A stretch of 64,000 bases of DNA, taken from positions 23,166,552 through 23,230,551 of the forward strand of contig OX419756.1 of NCBI GenBank assembly GCA_948567375.1, given 5' to 3'. Origin of the DNA: Lunularia cruciata. Taxonomy: Eukaryota > Streptophyta > Marchantiopsida > Lunulariales > Lunulariaceae. Made by a program: the position numbers and the translations under genes. Of the stretch, positions 44,641 through 56,240 are shown in pieces. Numbering within the stretch: the first letter of the stretch is position 1; each line of letters opens with the position of its first letter. The notes under the pieces were generated by a model. That model had not been told where the DNA came from. It searched no databases and saw only the letters and a list, made by a program, of their open reading frames with translations.

Positions 44641-45507
44641 GATGGGCAAAGACGAAGTACTTTGATGATGCTTGGAGTCATACAAAGTCGGAGGCATAAT
44701 TGAGTCTTTACACTCCGAAGCATCGGGAGGACACTATGCTCTGAAGAATACTATAAAGAAGATTCTTTCCTTGGGGCATTGGTGGCCTATGATGTACAAA
44801 GACACGCATGCTCATATCTGAAGCTGTGATGTTTGTCAAAGAACGGGGAAGCTGATGGCTACTTCTCAATGGTCTTTGAGACCAATTTTGCCATTGGCCC
44901 CATTTGAGAAATGGGGAATTGATTTTGTGGGTCCCATTCAACCAATGACTCAAGTCACAAGGAAGAGATACATTTTGGTGTGCACTAACTATGCTACCAA
45001 GATGGTCGAAGCTGAAGCAACTTGCAGAGATGATGCCAAAATTGTGGCGGAATTTTTTTTTCAAAACATCATCTCCTGATATGGGTGTCCTCTGGAATTG
45101 GTTAGTGACAGAAGGACCCATTTTTTGAACCCTATGATGGAAACATTAACCAAGTACTTCCCGATTAAACATTGGAAGATGACTCCTTATAACCCAGAAG
45201 CAAATGGCTTGACAGAAAAGGCAAATGGGTTACTTTGCAAAATTTTGAATAAGGTGATTGTCAATTATGCCTATGACTGGGATACAAAATAACCAGCCGT
45301 GTTGTGGGCATATAAAACAACAAAAAATATCAGAACCAAACAAACTCCATACTTCTTGACATACGGCTTGCATCCTATACTACTAATTGAATATGAAGTA
45401 CTGACATATCAGATTCTTTGCAAAGAATGATTGTTGAAGGAAGAAAGCTAGGATCTTCAGATCCATCAACTAATGTGGTTAGAAGAGAAAAGAGACGATC
45501 CAATGCA
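44641..45507 (+). pseudogene. D1 integrase, C-terminus cut
   Basis: The zinc domain is SEASGGHYALKNTIKKIL with SCDVCQRTGK; the core is FEKWGIDFVGPIQ (Asp), LELVSDRRTHFLNP (Asp) and PEANGLTEKANGLLC (Glu), all three acidic residues present. TGA codons at 44663-44668 separate RNase H from integrase; the second is shared with D2. The sequence follows D2 to LMWLEEKRDD and then stops at 45507, where an inverted B-LTR fragment begins. Confidence 0.8.
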
Positions 45508-45796
45508 GGCCCCTTCTTGAATTTCTCACCGCGACGAAAGGTTGTTAGACTGTCTTTGCCTCGGGGTGGAGCTCCCCCCAATACGAAGACAATTTACTTT
45601 GGGTTGTATGCTGATAAGGCATTTCCGAGTACTTTGCCTTATGACCTGAAGTCACTTTACTTTGGGTTTCATCCCGAAGACTCTTTTCTTTGCCTTCTTT
45701 GGCCATACAGGCGCAATCCGACTTCTCTATACACTTCTTCTCCTTTATTTTGAAAAAACCAAAAAAATGTGGGCACCACATACCCTTTCCCTCAAA
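45508..45796 (-). repeat. D2 3' LTR fragment (45508-45780) and polypurine tract (45781-45796)
   Basis: Minus strand: TTTGAGGGAAAGGGTA is a purine-rich tract directly before TGTGGTGCCCACA, the start of the B LTR. The next 260 bp match B1 13699-13970. This is the key evidence that B units are the LTRs of D elements. The LTR is cut at 45508. Confidence 0.85.
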
Positions 45797-46942
45797 TGTG
45801 AGCGTCCCCGCAAACATAGACCTCGATTGTTTTAGAAACTTCCAAGTCTTTGGTCCAATATTTCCGAACTCTCCACCCGTCTACTCAAGTGGCAAAAGGA
45901 TTATCTTCCAAGTCGACAAGCTGCAAGGACCCATTTTCGTAAAGATGAAGAACTTGATAGGGACCCATCCATCTCAAATGCAACTTGCCTGCAAAAAATA
46001 TTCGGCGATTGTCATATAACAGAACCAAATCTCCTTCTCTTACAATCACATGCTTGATTCTCTTATCGTGCCTGACTTTCCTCTGTGCTTGTACTTCTTT
46101 TGTGGTTTGCATTGCATCGTCTCTTTTCTCTTCTAACCACATCAATTGACGAATCCGAAGATCTTGACTTTCTTCTTCCGACATTTGTTCTTTGCAAAGA
46201 ACCCGATATGTCGGAACTTCAAATTCAATTGGTAGTATGGGATGCAAGCCATATGTCAAGAAGTATGGATTTTGTTTGGTTGTAATCTTCTTTGTCGTTT
46301 GATATGCCCACAACGTGGCTGGTAATTTTGTATCCCAGTCATAGGCATAATTGACAATCACTTTATTCAAAACTTTACAAAGTAACCCGTTTGCTTTTTC
46401 CATTAAGCCATTTGCTTTTGGGTTATAAGGAGTCATCTTCCGATGTTTAATCTGAAAGTACTTGGTTAACGCCTCCATTACAAAGTTCAAAAATGTGTTC
46501 CTTGGTCACTGACCAATTCCAAAGGACACCCATATCAAGAGATGATGTTTCAAAAGAAGAATTCTGCCACAGTTTCAGCATCATCTCTACGAGTTGCTTC
46601 AGCTTTGACCATCTTGGTAGCATAGTCAGTGCAAACCAAAATGTATCGCTTTCTTGTGACTCGGGTCACTGGTTGAATGGGACCCACAAAATCACTCCCC
46701 CATTTCTCAAATGGGGCCAAAGGCAAAATTGGTCTCAAAGGCCATTGAGAAGTAGCCGTTGGCTTCCCCGTTCTCTGACAAGCATCACAGCTTTGGATAT
46801 GAGCATGCACGTCTTTGTACATTGTAGGCCACCAATACCCTGCCAAAAGAATTTTCTTTAGAGTATTCTTCAGAGCATAGTGTCCTCCCGATGCTTTGGA
46901 GTGTAAAGATTCAATCACTCCTACTTCGTATGACTCCAAGCA
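45797..46942 (-). pseudogene. D2 integrase
   Basis: The frame at 46550-46939 has SKASGGHYALKNTLKKILLA, CDACQRTGK and GSDFVGPI (Asp of the first motif; C1 and D1 have GIDF). A frameshift near 46550-46490 crosses the second Asp. The frame at 45885-46490 holds NPKANGLMEKANGLLC (Glu), YDWDTKLPATLWAYQTTKK and a terminal domain ending LRWMGPYQVLHLYENGSLQL. No chromodomain follows. Confidence 0.85.
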
Positions 46943-48368
46943 TCACCAAAGTACTTTGTCTTCGCCCATCTTAAATAAATTGTTGTGTTTAAGCTGATAT
47001 GGCCCCATTTTCCTGAGAAAGACTGCCCGCTGTTCCAGGTCCATCCCCTCAGGACAATGGAGAGTATTCAAATAATTATATTCAGCTGCATACCTCGTAC
47101 TTCGCATTGCTGATAAGTGGTACAACTCTTTGTCTGGGAACCGATCGTCAATTTCCCACTCCTGGTCTTGAGTTTCTAACCTGGACAAAAAGTCCGCATT
47201 TGAATGCAAAGCTCCCTTCCTTACTTGTATAGTATACATGAACTCTTGTAACAACAAGATCCATCTTGCACTTTGTCCCAATAAATCTGCCTTCTTGACC
47301 AAGTGTTGCAATGCGTAATGGTCCACATAGAAGACAAACTCATATCCCAACAAATAATGACAAAATTTCTTGCAGGCATACACCATTCCGAGTGCTTCTC
47401 TTTTAGTCGTAGGATAATTCTTTTCAGAAACTGAAAGTTGTCGGCTGGCATAATACACCGGGTAGTCCTTCTTCTTCTTGTCCTTCTGACTTAAGACGAT
47501 TCTGATGGCCATGGACAAAGTGTCTACATATACATGAAAAGAGACGACCCAATTCGGGGCCCTCATAATAGGTGCTTCAACCAGCTTCTTCTTCAACACT
47601 TGGAAATCTTCTTCTTGATTTGCTTCCCATAGATAGTCTTTGGATTTCTTCAAAAGCTTTGTAAGTGGTGCAGCAAGTACTGCATAGTTTGACACAAAGC
47701 ATTTGTAATATCCGACATGTCCCAAGAAGGCTCTCAGCTCCCGGATGTTCTTTGGGGATTCCAAAGCTGCGATTATCTTAACCTTCTCAACATCGACTTC
47801 AATACCTCGGCTTGACACCCAATGCCCTAGAAGAATTCCCTCCTTCATTGTGAAGAAGCATTTCTCCAGGTGTAATGACAAGCCGGCAAAATGACACCTT
47901 TCAAACGTTTGGCGAAGGTAATCTAAATGTACATCTCTTTGACCAAACACACAAAAGTCATCAATAAAAACTTCCACAAATTTGCGCAGGAAATCTTTGA
48001 AGATTGAATTCATCATCCGCTAGAAAGTAGCGGGAGCATTACACAACCCAAAGGGCATTTGATTATAAGCGAAAGTGCCCCAATTGGTCGTGAATGTAGT
48101 TTTATCCTTGTCTTCTTCTCGGATGGATACTTGATTGTACCCTGAAAATCCATCGAGAAAACTATAACAAGGATGCCTAACTACCTGATCTAAAATTGTA
48201 TCGATAAAAGGCAAGGGATGATGATCTTTCCTTGTGACTGCGTTCAACTTCCGGAAGTCTTGGCACACTCGGATCTTCCCTGTTCTCTTCTTCGGAACAA
48301 TGACAATGCGGGAAACCCATTCACTGCTTAAGACACGGAAGATGATTCCGGCCCCTAAGTACTTGTCG
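46943..48368 (-). pseudogene. D2 RT and RNase H
   Basis: Two frames split by a TAG at 48017-48019 (CAG in D1): 48020-48368 with SSEWVSRIVIVPKKRTGKIR, SFLDGFSGYNQVSI and MPFGLCNAPATF; then 46943-48016 (357 codons) with VEVFIDDFCVFGQRD, EGILLGHWVSSRGIEVD, RAFLGHVGYYKCFVSNYAVL and RNase H (YPTTKREALGMVYACKKFC, YVDHYALQHLVKKADL). The RT box is intact. The open frame extends to 48547 only because it reads into the adjacent B4 LTR. It ends at a TGA (46943-46945) shared with D1. Confidence 0.85.
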
Positions 48369-49487
48369 ATTTCTGTGACAACCCGGCAAATATCACTTTT
48401 GCGGTAATCGGGTAAGTAAAGTTTGTTCCCGCAGAGATACGAGTCAGAAATGTCCAAATATAAAGTCAAACAGTAACATGTAGTTCTTCTTGGTTGCGTC
48501 TTTAATCTCTCAGGTAGAAACCACACCCAGAAGAGAGTAACAAGCACTGACTCGCAATCTTGTCACAAATTAACACTCCTTAATCACAACTCCATCAAAT
48601 CTTTCCAAACAATCTTGATTGTGATGATTCAGGCTCTCCCAAAAACGGCACTTCACTGCAAAATGACTTCGCCTCAGAATTGTGTTCCACCCCTCCACTA
48701 AAGGCACAACTTCCTCGATCGGAATTGCTTCACATCAACTTTGCACTGCACTCACAAATGCAGAATACTACCAACACTACAATTCCTCTCAGATCTGTCA
48801 AGGCATTGCTTTGATTGCACTTCACTTAGGATCAAACACACAAAATGAAGATCAAGGCTGTGGAATCCAACATCCAACAAACACTCTGACTTGCACTTCA
48901 AATTTCTCCAACACTCACAAACATAGACACAAAGTTGATACTCGGAATCAAGCTCAAGCGATGAGCACTGCTTCACAGCACTTTGCTTTATCTATTCTCA
49001 GAAATTATGAGCACTGAACAACATTTGATTGCAAATGTCACTCTTAAGTAGTGAACAAATTGACAATTCTAACAACTATACCGTTCTACCACAACTGTTC
49101 TAACCTGCAGATCCAAAATGACAATGCACCTCTTCATATCTGTCTCTTCAAATCTCAAATCGGTTTTTACTCCGATCCGATGTCTACTTCTTCTTCGGCT
49201 TTCAAACCCAAACCCAAAGTAATCTTACTTCCTACTACTCTGTCCTCGGGTTTCACAACTCCTAATTCCTCCACTAATTCTAACATTTCTCCTTCTTGAT
49301 ATGAAATTACTATCATAGTTAAGCCTTCTTAATCTCTATCTCCCGACCCACTCTTCTCTAAAGTGTCAAATGTCAAAACCGAAGACACCTGCACTCCTAT
49401 CTTTCTTACCTCGGGTCTAACTATTATCAATTCTTTTGCTAATTCTACTATATTCTCATCAAGAATTGTAATTGAAAGCATGGGTAC

Positions 49488-50241
49488 TGTAATACTCCGA
49501 GGATAAGAGAAGAAAGAAAACACAGATGCACACTCAAACATTCGATGCCCCAAGGGAGCACCTTCTCTTTATTATATAGACAAAGAGTGTCTCCTCCAAG
49601 GAAGCTCCACCATAGGATTAGGGACACAGATAGGTGACATGTCAGCAAGCTCCACCCTTGGATTACTTACTTGGATGGGTGACCTGTCTGGTCTAGGTCC
49701 TATCTGGTTGGTCAAACGAGCTTTGACCAGAGGGAATCTTTTAGGGAATCTTCTTGTAGGAATCTCAGAATCACATGAGTAAGGTACCGTTGGAAAGCTC
49801 TCGACGAGACATACCAGGGGGAGGGAAGGCCAGCCTTTCCTCCCTTGGGGGGGGGGAATCTGCACATTTTCGAGGCCTAATTCATCCGTTTAGGCCTCCG
49901 AAATTACCTTCAAAGATTTCAGGCATATTTCGGTTCCTACTCTATTAGTAGAAGTCCCCTTTTGGTGATACCTCTTTCTGATCTGTTTAGTCCATCATGT
50001 GTAACATCCTTCTAGATGTTACCAAACCAATTCTCACCTTTAAATCATATGTCTAGCTATTGGTTCTAAGGTTCTTAAGTCTATTTCAGTTTCTGCCCTA
50101 TTAGTAGAAGTACTCTATTGGTGATACTTCTATCTGATCTATTTTGACCATCATGTATAACATCATTCTAGTTGTTACCAAACCGAATTTCACATCTAGA
50201 TCATATGGCTAACCCTTGGTATTACAGACCTCCCTCCTTTT
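49488..50241 (-). repeat. A2 3' LTR (49488-50226) and polypurine tract (50227-50241)
   Basis: Plus strand TGTAATACTCCGAGG.. to ..CTTGGTATTACA, 739 bp. Minus-strand AAAAGGAGGGAGGTC immediately precedes the LTR start and is the polypurine tract. Confidence 0.95.
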
Positions 50242-50470
50242 AAGACGCAACGTCCTCGTTGTGCAATTGTTGTTCAAATGCTTGCACCAACACCGGTGCA
50301 TGTGCCAAATTGGCAGCGGGTTCCCAGGTTGCTTCATAGAGGGGGTAACCTTTCCATTGTACTAGATATTCCACCCGCGGATGGCAAGTACCACGCATGC
50401 GCTTTTGGAGAATCCGCTCCACTTCATATTCCTCTATGCCATCAATGACTGTCCGACAAGGTCGAATGTC
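50242..50470 (-). pseudogene. A2 chromodomain
   Basis: After the integrase end ([15 protein letters not shown] and a stop at 50471) the minus strand reads EYEVERILQKRM, then RVEYLVQWKGYPLYEATWEP and a helix (VLVQAFEQQLHN). EYLVQWKGY....TWEP is the chromodomain signature, which directs chromovirus integration to methylated-histone chromatin. The domain itself looks undamaged and ends at the polypurine tract. Confidence 0.9.
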
Positions 50471-51780
50471 CTATGTGGAAGTACCTTGGCCTGATCGGGG
50501 AGCATATCTGCGTAATAGGGAGACATGGAACACTGGATGGATCTTCATGTGTGGTGGTAGCTCAAGGTGATAGGCCACAGCGCCGATGCGGCGAAGAATC
50601 GAGAAAGGCCCAATAAAACGAGGTCTGAGCTTACGAGATCCAACTAATGTGAGGTTGGTTGTCAATAGCCACACTTGATCCCCAACATTGAACTCCATGT
50701 GCCTACAGTGTGCATCAGCATACTACATTTGCCGATTTTGTGCAATCTGTAACCTGTGCTTGGCGCTCTCCGCACCTTGTTGGATTCTAGAAACAAATGT
50801 GTTGACTGCATCAACCTTGGTAGTCACTGGACGGATCTTCATCAAGCTAGAAGGTGTGAAGGGATGCTCACCATACATGAGGAAGAACGGAGTGACTTGG
50901 GTGGAGGCATTCACTGAATTTTTGTAAGCAAATTCCACCAACAGTAGTAGGGTGTCCCACCTCTCTTGCTCTTCTAAGGTGAAGCCGCGTAACATGTCTT
51001 CAATCGTGCGATTATCCCGCTCTGTTTGGCCATCTGTTTGTGGGTGGTAAGCTGTAGACATGGCCAACTTGGTTTTGAAGAACCCAAAGAGTGTTCGCCA
51101 AAACAAACTGGTGAATTGGGTGCCTCTATCGGTGATGAGTACTCTAGACAAGCCATGGTGAGCAAAGACTGCATCTAAGTATAGTTGAGCTAGTTGTGGA
51201 GCGGTCACCTCCTTGGTGGTAGGGCGTACATGAATCATTTTGCTGAGCCGGTCCACAAAGACCACAATGGAGTCAAACCCTGAGGTGGTCTTGGGTAATT
51301 CACAGACGAGATCCATGCTCACTTGTTCCCAACATTGGGTAGGAGTGGGAAGAGGTTGAAGGAGCCCTGCAGGAGCTTGGTTAGAAGCTTTGTTTTGTTG
51401 ACAAAGTAGACAGCTACGCACATAGTCCATCACCTCGTTGCTCATCTTGGGCCAATAGTAATGGCGCTTGACTGCCTCCAAGGTCTTGTCCACTCCGACA
51501 TGAGCTGCAATGGCCGAATCATGACATTCCACTAGAATGGTGGTGCGTAATTTTGGGACATTTGGGATCCACAATTGGCCCTCCCAAAAGGTGAGTCCTT
51601 GGGTGCTGGTGACACCTTTGGATGATTGCGCTTCTACAATCTGTGGATCAGTTTTTGTAGAAGCTAGAATCTCTTGCCAAAATTCAGGGTTAATCTTAGC
51701 CTCTGCCGCCAAGTTGTTGGCCATTGGCATGCGGGTGAATGCATCTGCAAGTTGCTTCTTACCTTCCACGTAGATGATTG
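50471..51780 (-). pseudogene. A2 integrase
   Basis: Zinc domain [20 protein letters not shown] plus CLLCQQNKA; core with VSMDLVCELP (Asp), LITDRGTQFTS (Asp) and DGQTERDNRTIE (Glu), all present. A TAG near 50723 separates the core from the C-terminal GPF/GPY-type domain at 50471-50698 ([34 protein letters not shown]). Apart from that stop it is well preserved. Confidence 0.9.
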
Positions 51781-53568
51781 TCATGTTGAAGCATTCTCGC
51801 CACACTGCCCACCAAATTTGGCGACAAGATAGATCCTTCTGCGTCTCGAGGTAGACTAGAGGTTTGTGGTCTGTTTCTACTACAAATGCCTTCTCGCCCA
51901 AGTAGTGCTTCAATGCTTGGTTGCTAGAACGATGGCCAGCTCTTCTTGTTCTGTGGTGTGGTAGTTGCGCTCTGCCGGTAACAACTTTCGAGAGAAATAT
52001 GCAATTGGATGCCATCCGTCATGCCACTCTTGTTGTAGGACTGCTCCTATTGCTACGCCTGATGCATCCGTAGCCAACTTGATTTGACGTTTTGGGTCAT
52101 ACCACTTCAAGATTGGTGCATGTAGCAAGGCGGCCTTCAATTCTTGAAAGGCCAACTCTTGTGCAGTTCCCCATGTCCACTTCTTCCCCTTGCCAAGTAG
52201 TGCCGTTAAAGGCTGTGCAACCTTAGAGAAGTCCTTGACAAATCTACGATAGAATCCCGTCAACCCCAAGAAGCTCTTAAGTTGAGTCTGATCTTCTGGG
52301 GCACTCTATTTTTGAATGACCTCTATTTTATCTGTCAATACTTGAATGCCCTCTGCACTTACTCTATGCCCTAAGTAGTCTACTTCAGACTTGCCAAACT
52401 CACACTTTGAGATTTTGGCGTACAACTGATTCTCTCTTAGAATCTGGAGGACCTCTCGTAGATGTTGTTTGTGTTCTGTCATCGTGCTACTATATACTAA
52501 GATATCATCCAAGAAGACGATAACAGACTTATCCAAGTATGGACGAAATATGTCATTCATTAGGCTCATGAAAGTGGCAGGCGCATTGGTGAGGCCAAAA
52601 GGCATCAAAAGATACTCAAAGTGGCCATACCTGGTTCAAAAGGCAGTTTTGTACACATCCTCCTCTGCAATTTGGATTTGATTATACCCGCTCCGCAAGT
52701 CCAGTTTGGTGAAGTATCTTGCTCCATGGAGTTGATCAAACAAGTCATCCATGCGAGGTAAGGGGTATTTGTTCTTCACTGTTTGCTGATTGAGACCCCG
52801 ATAGTCAATGCACATGCGCATTGTACCATCCTTCTTCTTCACAAACAAGACAAGGGCCCTATATGGTGATACGCTAGGTTGGATGAACCCTTTCTGTAGC
52901 ATCTCCTCAATTTGAGTCTTACACTCCTCCAACTCATGAGGTGATAGGCGATATGGGGCCTTACAAGGAGGTGTCTTCCCCGGGAGTGTCTCTATTTTGT
53001 GATCTACTCGCCTTTTAGGTGGTAATCCTGAGGGTAGATCATCGGGAAAGACATCTTGAAACTCATCCACCACATCCTTCAATTTCTCAGGAATTTGTCC
53101 AGCGAGTTGTGCACTCTGGACTTCTCTTATTGGACCCAGAAAACATCTATCGGTCTTACAGACAGTTGTCGTCCCTACGACATATAGAGGCAGTTTCTGC
53201 CTGTGTGATTTTTCTTTAACCCCAATGATTGACCATTGGTGGGTTCTCACTACTTTCTTCCTCCAATCCACCATTGGGTTGTACTGCTCCATCCATGGCA
53301 TGCCTAAAATTGCATCATAACGGGCTAACTGTATCACTCGCCACTCAATTGCTTCCTGATATTCTCCTACAGAGAGGGTTACCCGTCTAGGTAATGATTC
53401 AATCCTCTCTGTTTGCCCATTTGGTAACTCTACTTCTTCACTTCCATCTCTCTCTAGATCCATTCCCAAGCTTATTGCAACAGAGCGAGACAAGAAATTC
53501 TCTGTTGCTCCCGGATCTATTAATACTCTCACTTGATTACCTTCTAGGATTCCATTCACGACAATCAA
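51781..53568 (-). pseudogene. A2 protease, RT and RNase H
   Basis: The protease (frame from 53568) has [19 protein letters not shown], with Asp-Pro-Gly at the active site, and [52 protein letters not shown], then TGA at about 52636 where A1 has [33 protein letters not shown] near 52307 replaces Trp (A1 TGG). RNase [18 protein letters not shown], then a 1-bp deletion near 51909, then [11 protein letters not shown]. The catalytic residues are kept. Confidence 0.9.
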
Positions 53569-54752
53569 TTGTGAGGTTGCCTTTTGGGATCTTTGCGCAT
53601 TATTCTTCTTCCTTCCCTTGCTTCTCTGCTTCCTTATTGAGCCAATAAGGCCGCAAGGTACATTTACTGGTGATCTTCATTTTCCGAAGTGGTTTCCACC
53701 TCCTCCTCTTCAATGTGCCTCTCCATGTTGTTCAAAGATCAGCTGTACGGAGGCCGAGGGCCTCTAGGGAAACGAGTGCGACAATTGGTAGATATGTGCC
53801 CAATACGGCCACAATTGTAACAACGGCGTTGTTCTCCTCGAGTCCCTTCTCCTCGTGGGACTCCATCTCTTTGTTCTTCTACCCGTCCCCGCTCTCTTTG
53901 AAGCGGCCGTGTTCCTCGATCCCGGAATCAAAGGTTGCTCAATTCCATCGGTACTGGTCCACCCATGTGTGGCATTTCTGCCTGATAATGTTGAGGTGGA
54001 ACTACTCCTTCACCTCTACCTAATGCTCCAGCTATTCTCTGCGCACAAGCAATAGCTTCAAATACCGTGCGAGGGTTTTGCACCATGACTTCTTGGCAAA
54101 TCCACTCTTTCAACCCTCGTTTGAAATTGTCGAGAGCCTCTGCTGGACTCATGTCGGTAATTGCAACTTGTAGATCCAGAAATGCCTCCACATACTCTTG
54201 TACGCTATTCTTTTGTCTCAATCCCCATAGTCGGGTTCGAGCCATCTGCACAGAATCCACCGATTGGAAATTCTTGAGCAGTCCTTCTTGCATTGCTGTC
54301 CATGTGACCTCCCTTCTCTCTACTAGCATGGATTGTTCCCAAGCATCATACCATGTGAGGGCTTTATCGGCCAAGTACCCACATGCAAACACGCCTGCAG
54401 CATGCTCTGTGATCTCTGTTGAGAACAATCGAAAATATCGATTCATTCTCGAGATCCAATTCTCCACTACTCCCATTGTACACTGCCCCTTGTAAGGCTC
54501 GATGTTGCAGGTCTTCTTCATCCGGAGTAGCAATGTGGCTTCATCGTTGATAGGGTTCGTAGGCACGGGTGCCTCTCCAAGTACTTCAGTCGCAGGTACT
54601 GGGTTTTGAGACGGCTCTTCTTCTTGCATAGCTTGATCGTTCCTGAGGATCTGCACTTGACTTTGCAATGTCTCCATGGTCATCTTAATCTCTCGAAATT
54701 CATTCAACATCCCTTGCATTCCTTGCACCAGCTCTTGCAACTACGGATCCAT
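53569..54752 (-). pseudogene. A2 gag
   Basis: Starts ATG at 54752, but the fourth codon is TAG (CAG in A1). The 270-codon frame 53928-54740 holds the coiled coil (TMETLQSQVQILRNDQAM) and capsid (NIEPYKGQCTMGVVENWISR, ALTWYDAWEQSMLVERREV, SVQEYVEAFLDLQVAI). A TGA near 53925 precedes the zinc knuckle CYNCGRIGHISTNC and the acidic tail. More complete than A1 gag. Confidence 0.85.
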
Positions 54753-54785
54753 GGTTCCTGCAACACCCAATTGCTAACGTCTACT

Positions 54786-54989
54786 TCAATACAGAGTCAA
54801 TATAATCACTCTGGAAGGTGCACAAACTATCGGAACTACCATTGGGACCTCACAAGCTATCACTCGTTGATAATACTCCTCACCAAAATTCCTAACCACA
54901 AAATCTCTAAACATCAATTTCGGCCTCACTACATAACGGATTTCTACTTGAGTGTTGAAAGGGAGAGGATTTGGGACATTCATATCCAT
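54786..54989 (-). CDS. A2 leader ORF b (67 codons)
   Basis: Open counterpart of A1 27838-28041, with changes such as FGEEYYQRVIACEV. It lies between primer site and gag. The companion leader ORF a (about 54994-55215) is closed here by a CAG-to-TAG change. Function unknown. Confidence 0.5.
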   Translation of the reverse strand: MDMNVPNPLPFNTQVEIRYVVRPKLMFRDFVVRNFGEEYYQRVIACEVPMVVPIVCAPSRVIILTLY

Positions 54990-55340
54990 ATTATCATAAT
55001 AGAATGTAGATTGTCAAATCCCACTCTCTGTCATATATCACCACAGGTAGAATCACCGGGTTTGGTGAGTTCATCACTCTGTCCATGAATTCCGCACCAA
55101 AGTGATAAACTAGCGATACTCTCATCTACTCACGCTGGATGTACATAACCTTGATGTGGAATGGGTTTGAGAATGGAAAGCTAGGTGCAGGAAATTGCCC
55201 CCCCGGCGCATCCATCCCATCCGCTCTCTAAAGTCCTTCCTAAGTCTAGCGATTACTCTATGTTCTCCACCTCAAATTACTCAGTTTCAGTAGTTTGTGC
55301 TATTCCAAGAGGGGTGATCCACTCTCTTGGACTAGAACAC

Positions 55341-56095
55341 TCGCTCTGATACCATTGTAATACTCCGAGGATAAGAGAAGAGAGAAAACACAGATTGCAC
55401 ACTCAAACATTCGATGCCCCAAGGGAGCACCTTCTCTTTATTATATAGACAAAGAGTGTCTCCTCCAAGGAAGCTCCACCATAGGATTAGGGACACAGAT
55501 AGGTGATATGTCAGCAAGCTCCACCCTTGGATTACTTACTTGGATGGGTGACCTGTCTGGTCTAGGTCCTATCTGGTTGGTCAAACGAGCTTTGACCGGA
55601 GGGAATCTTTTAGGGAATCTTCCTGTAGGAATCTCAGAATCACATGAGTAAGGTACCGTTGGAAAGCTCTCGACGAGACAAACCAGGGGGGAGGGAAGGC
55701 CAGCCTTTCCTCCCTTGGGGGGGGGAATCTGCACATTTTCGAGGCCTAATTCATCCGTTTAGGCCTCCGAAATTGCCTTCAAAGATTTCAGGCATATTTC
55801 GGCTCCTACTCTATTAGTAGAAGTCCCCTTTTGGTGATACCTCTTTCTGATCTGTTTAGTCCATCATGTGTAACATCCTTCCAGATGTTACCAAACCAAT
55901 TCTCACCTTTAAATCATATGTCTAGCTATTGGTTCTAAGGTTCTCAAGTCTATTTCAGTTTCTGCCCTATTAGTAGAAGTACTCTATTGGTGATACTTCT
56001 ATCTGATCTATTTTGACCATCATGTATAACATCATTCTAGATGTTACCAAACCGAATTTCACATCTAGATCATATGGCTAACCCTTGGTATTACA
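55341..56095 (-). repeat. A2 primer-binding site (55341-55354) and 5' LTR (55356-56095)
   Basis: Minus strand TGGTATCAGAGCGA, complementary to initiator Met tRNA, starts one base after the 740-bp LTR. Differences from the 3' LTR are scattered, mostly C/T or A/G. Confidence 0.95.
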
Positions 56096-56190
56096 AGTAC
56101 ACTATCTACACCTTTAATTTGTAACCCACTTTCCCCTAATCACTCATGTTACTAACCCGAAGACACTTACTGTCGGATCCTGCACTTCCG

Positions 56191-56240
56191 GTTTATTCAC
56201 TACTTCAAGTTTATTCACTACTTCGAGTTTATTCACTACT
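56191..56240. repeat. Short tandem repeat in B4
   Basis: The word tttattcactacttc(a/g)ag, about 18-20 bp, recurs three times. On the minus strand it encodes VVNKLE repeated, so it may be part of the U3 protein of this LTR variant. Confidence 0.75.

Larger units (their letters stand above)
32878..45507 (+). mobile_element. D1: Tat-like gypsy element (internal region), interrupted by C1
   Basis: Starts at the B3 LTR end with a primer site, then gag N-terminus to 33751. C1 (33752-41064) interrupts it; zinc knuckles resume at 41065 and are followed by protease remnant, RT, RNase H and integrase to 45507. There the sequence joins an inverted B-LTR fragment belonging to D2. RT carries FIDDFCVFG and MPFGLCNAP, as in the Tat/Athila side of gypsy. 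Linking the 32.9-33.75 kb and 41.07 kb parts into one element is inference: gag stops before its knuckles on one side and begins near them on the other. Confidence 0.7.
49488..56095 (-). mobile_element. A2: complete chromovirus with both LTRs
   Basis: 6608 bp. Flanks are GGTAC (49483-49487) and AGTAC (56096-56100), a duplication with one mismatch. Minus order: 5' LTR, tRNA-iMet primer site, leader ORFs, gag, protease, RT, RNase H, integrase, chromodomain, polypurine tract, 3' LTR. Comparing the LTRs by eye gives about 10 substitutions in 739 bp (about 1.4%), mostly transitions, so it is the youngest datable insertion here. Nonsense changes and a 1-bp deletion (about 51909) prevent function. 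Confidence 0.95.

Noticed and set aside
48020-48547. 175-codon frame as a complete protein
   Set aside because: Its N-terminal third is the reverse complement of B4 R-U5; true RT text begins at 48368.
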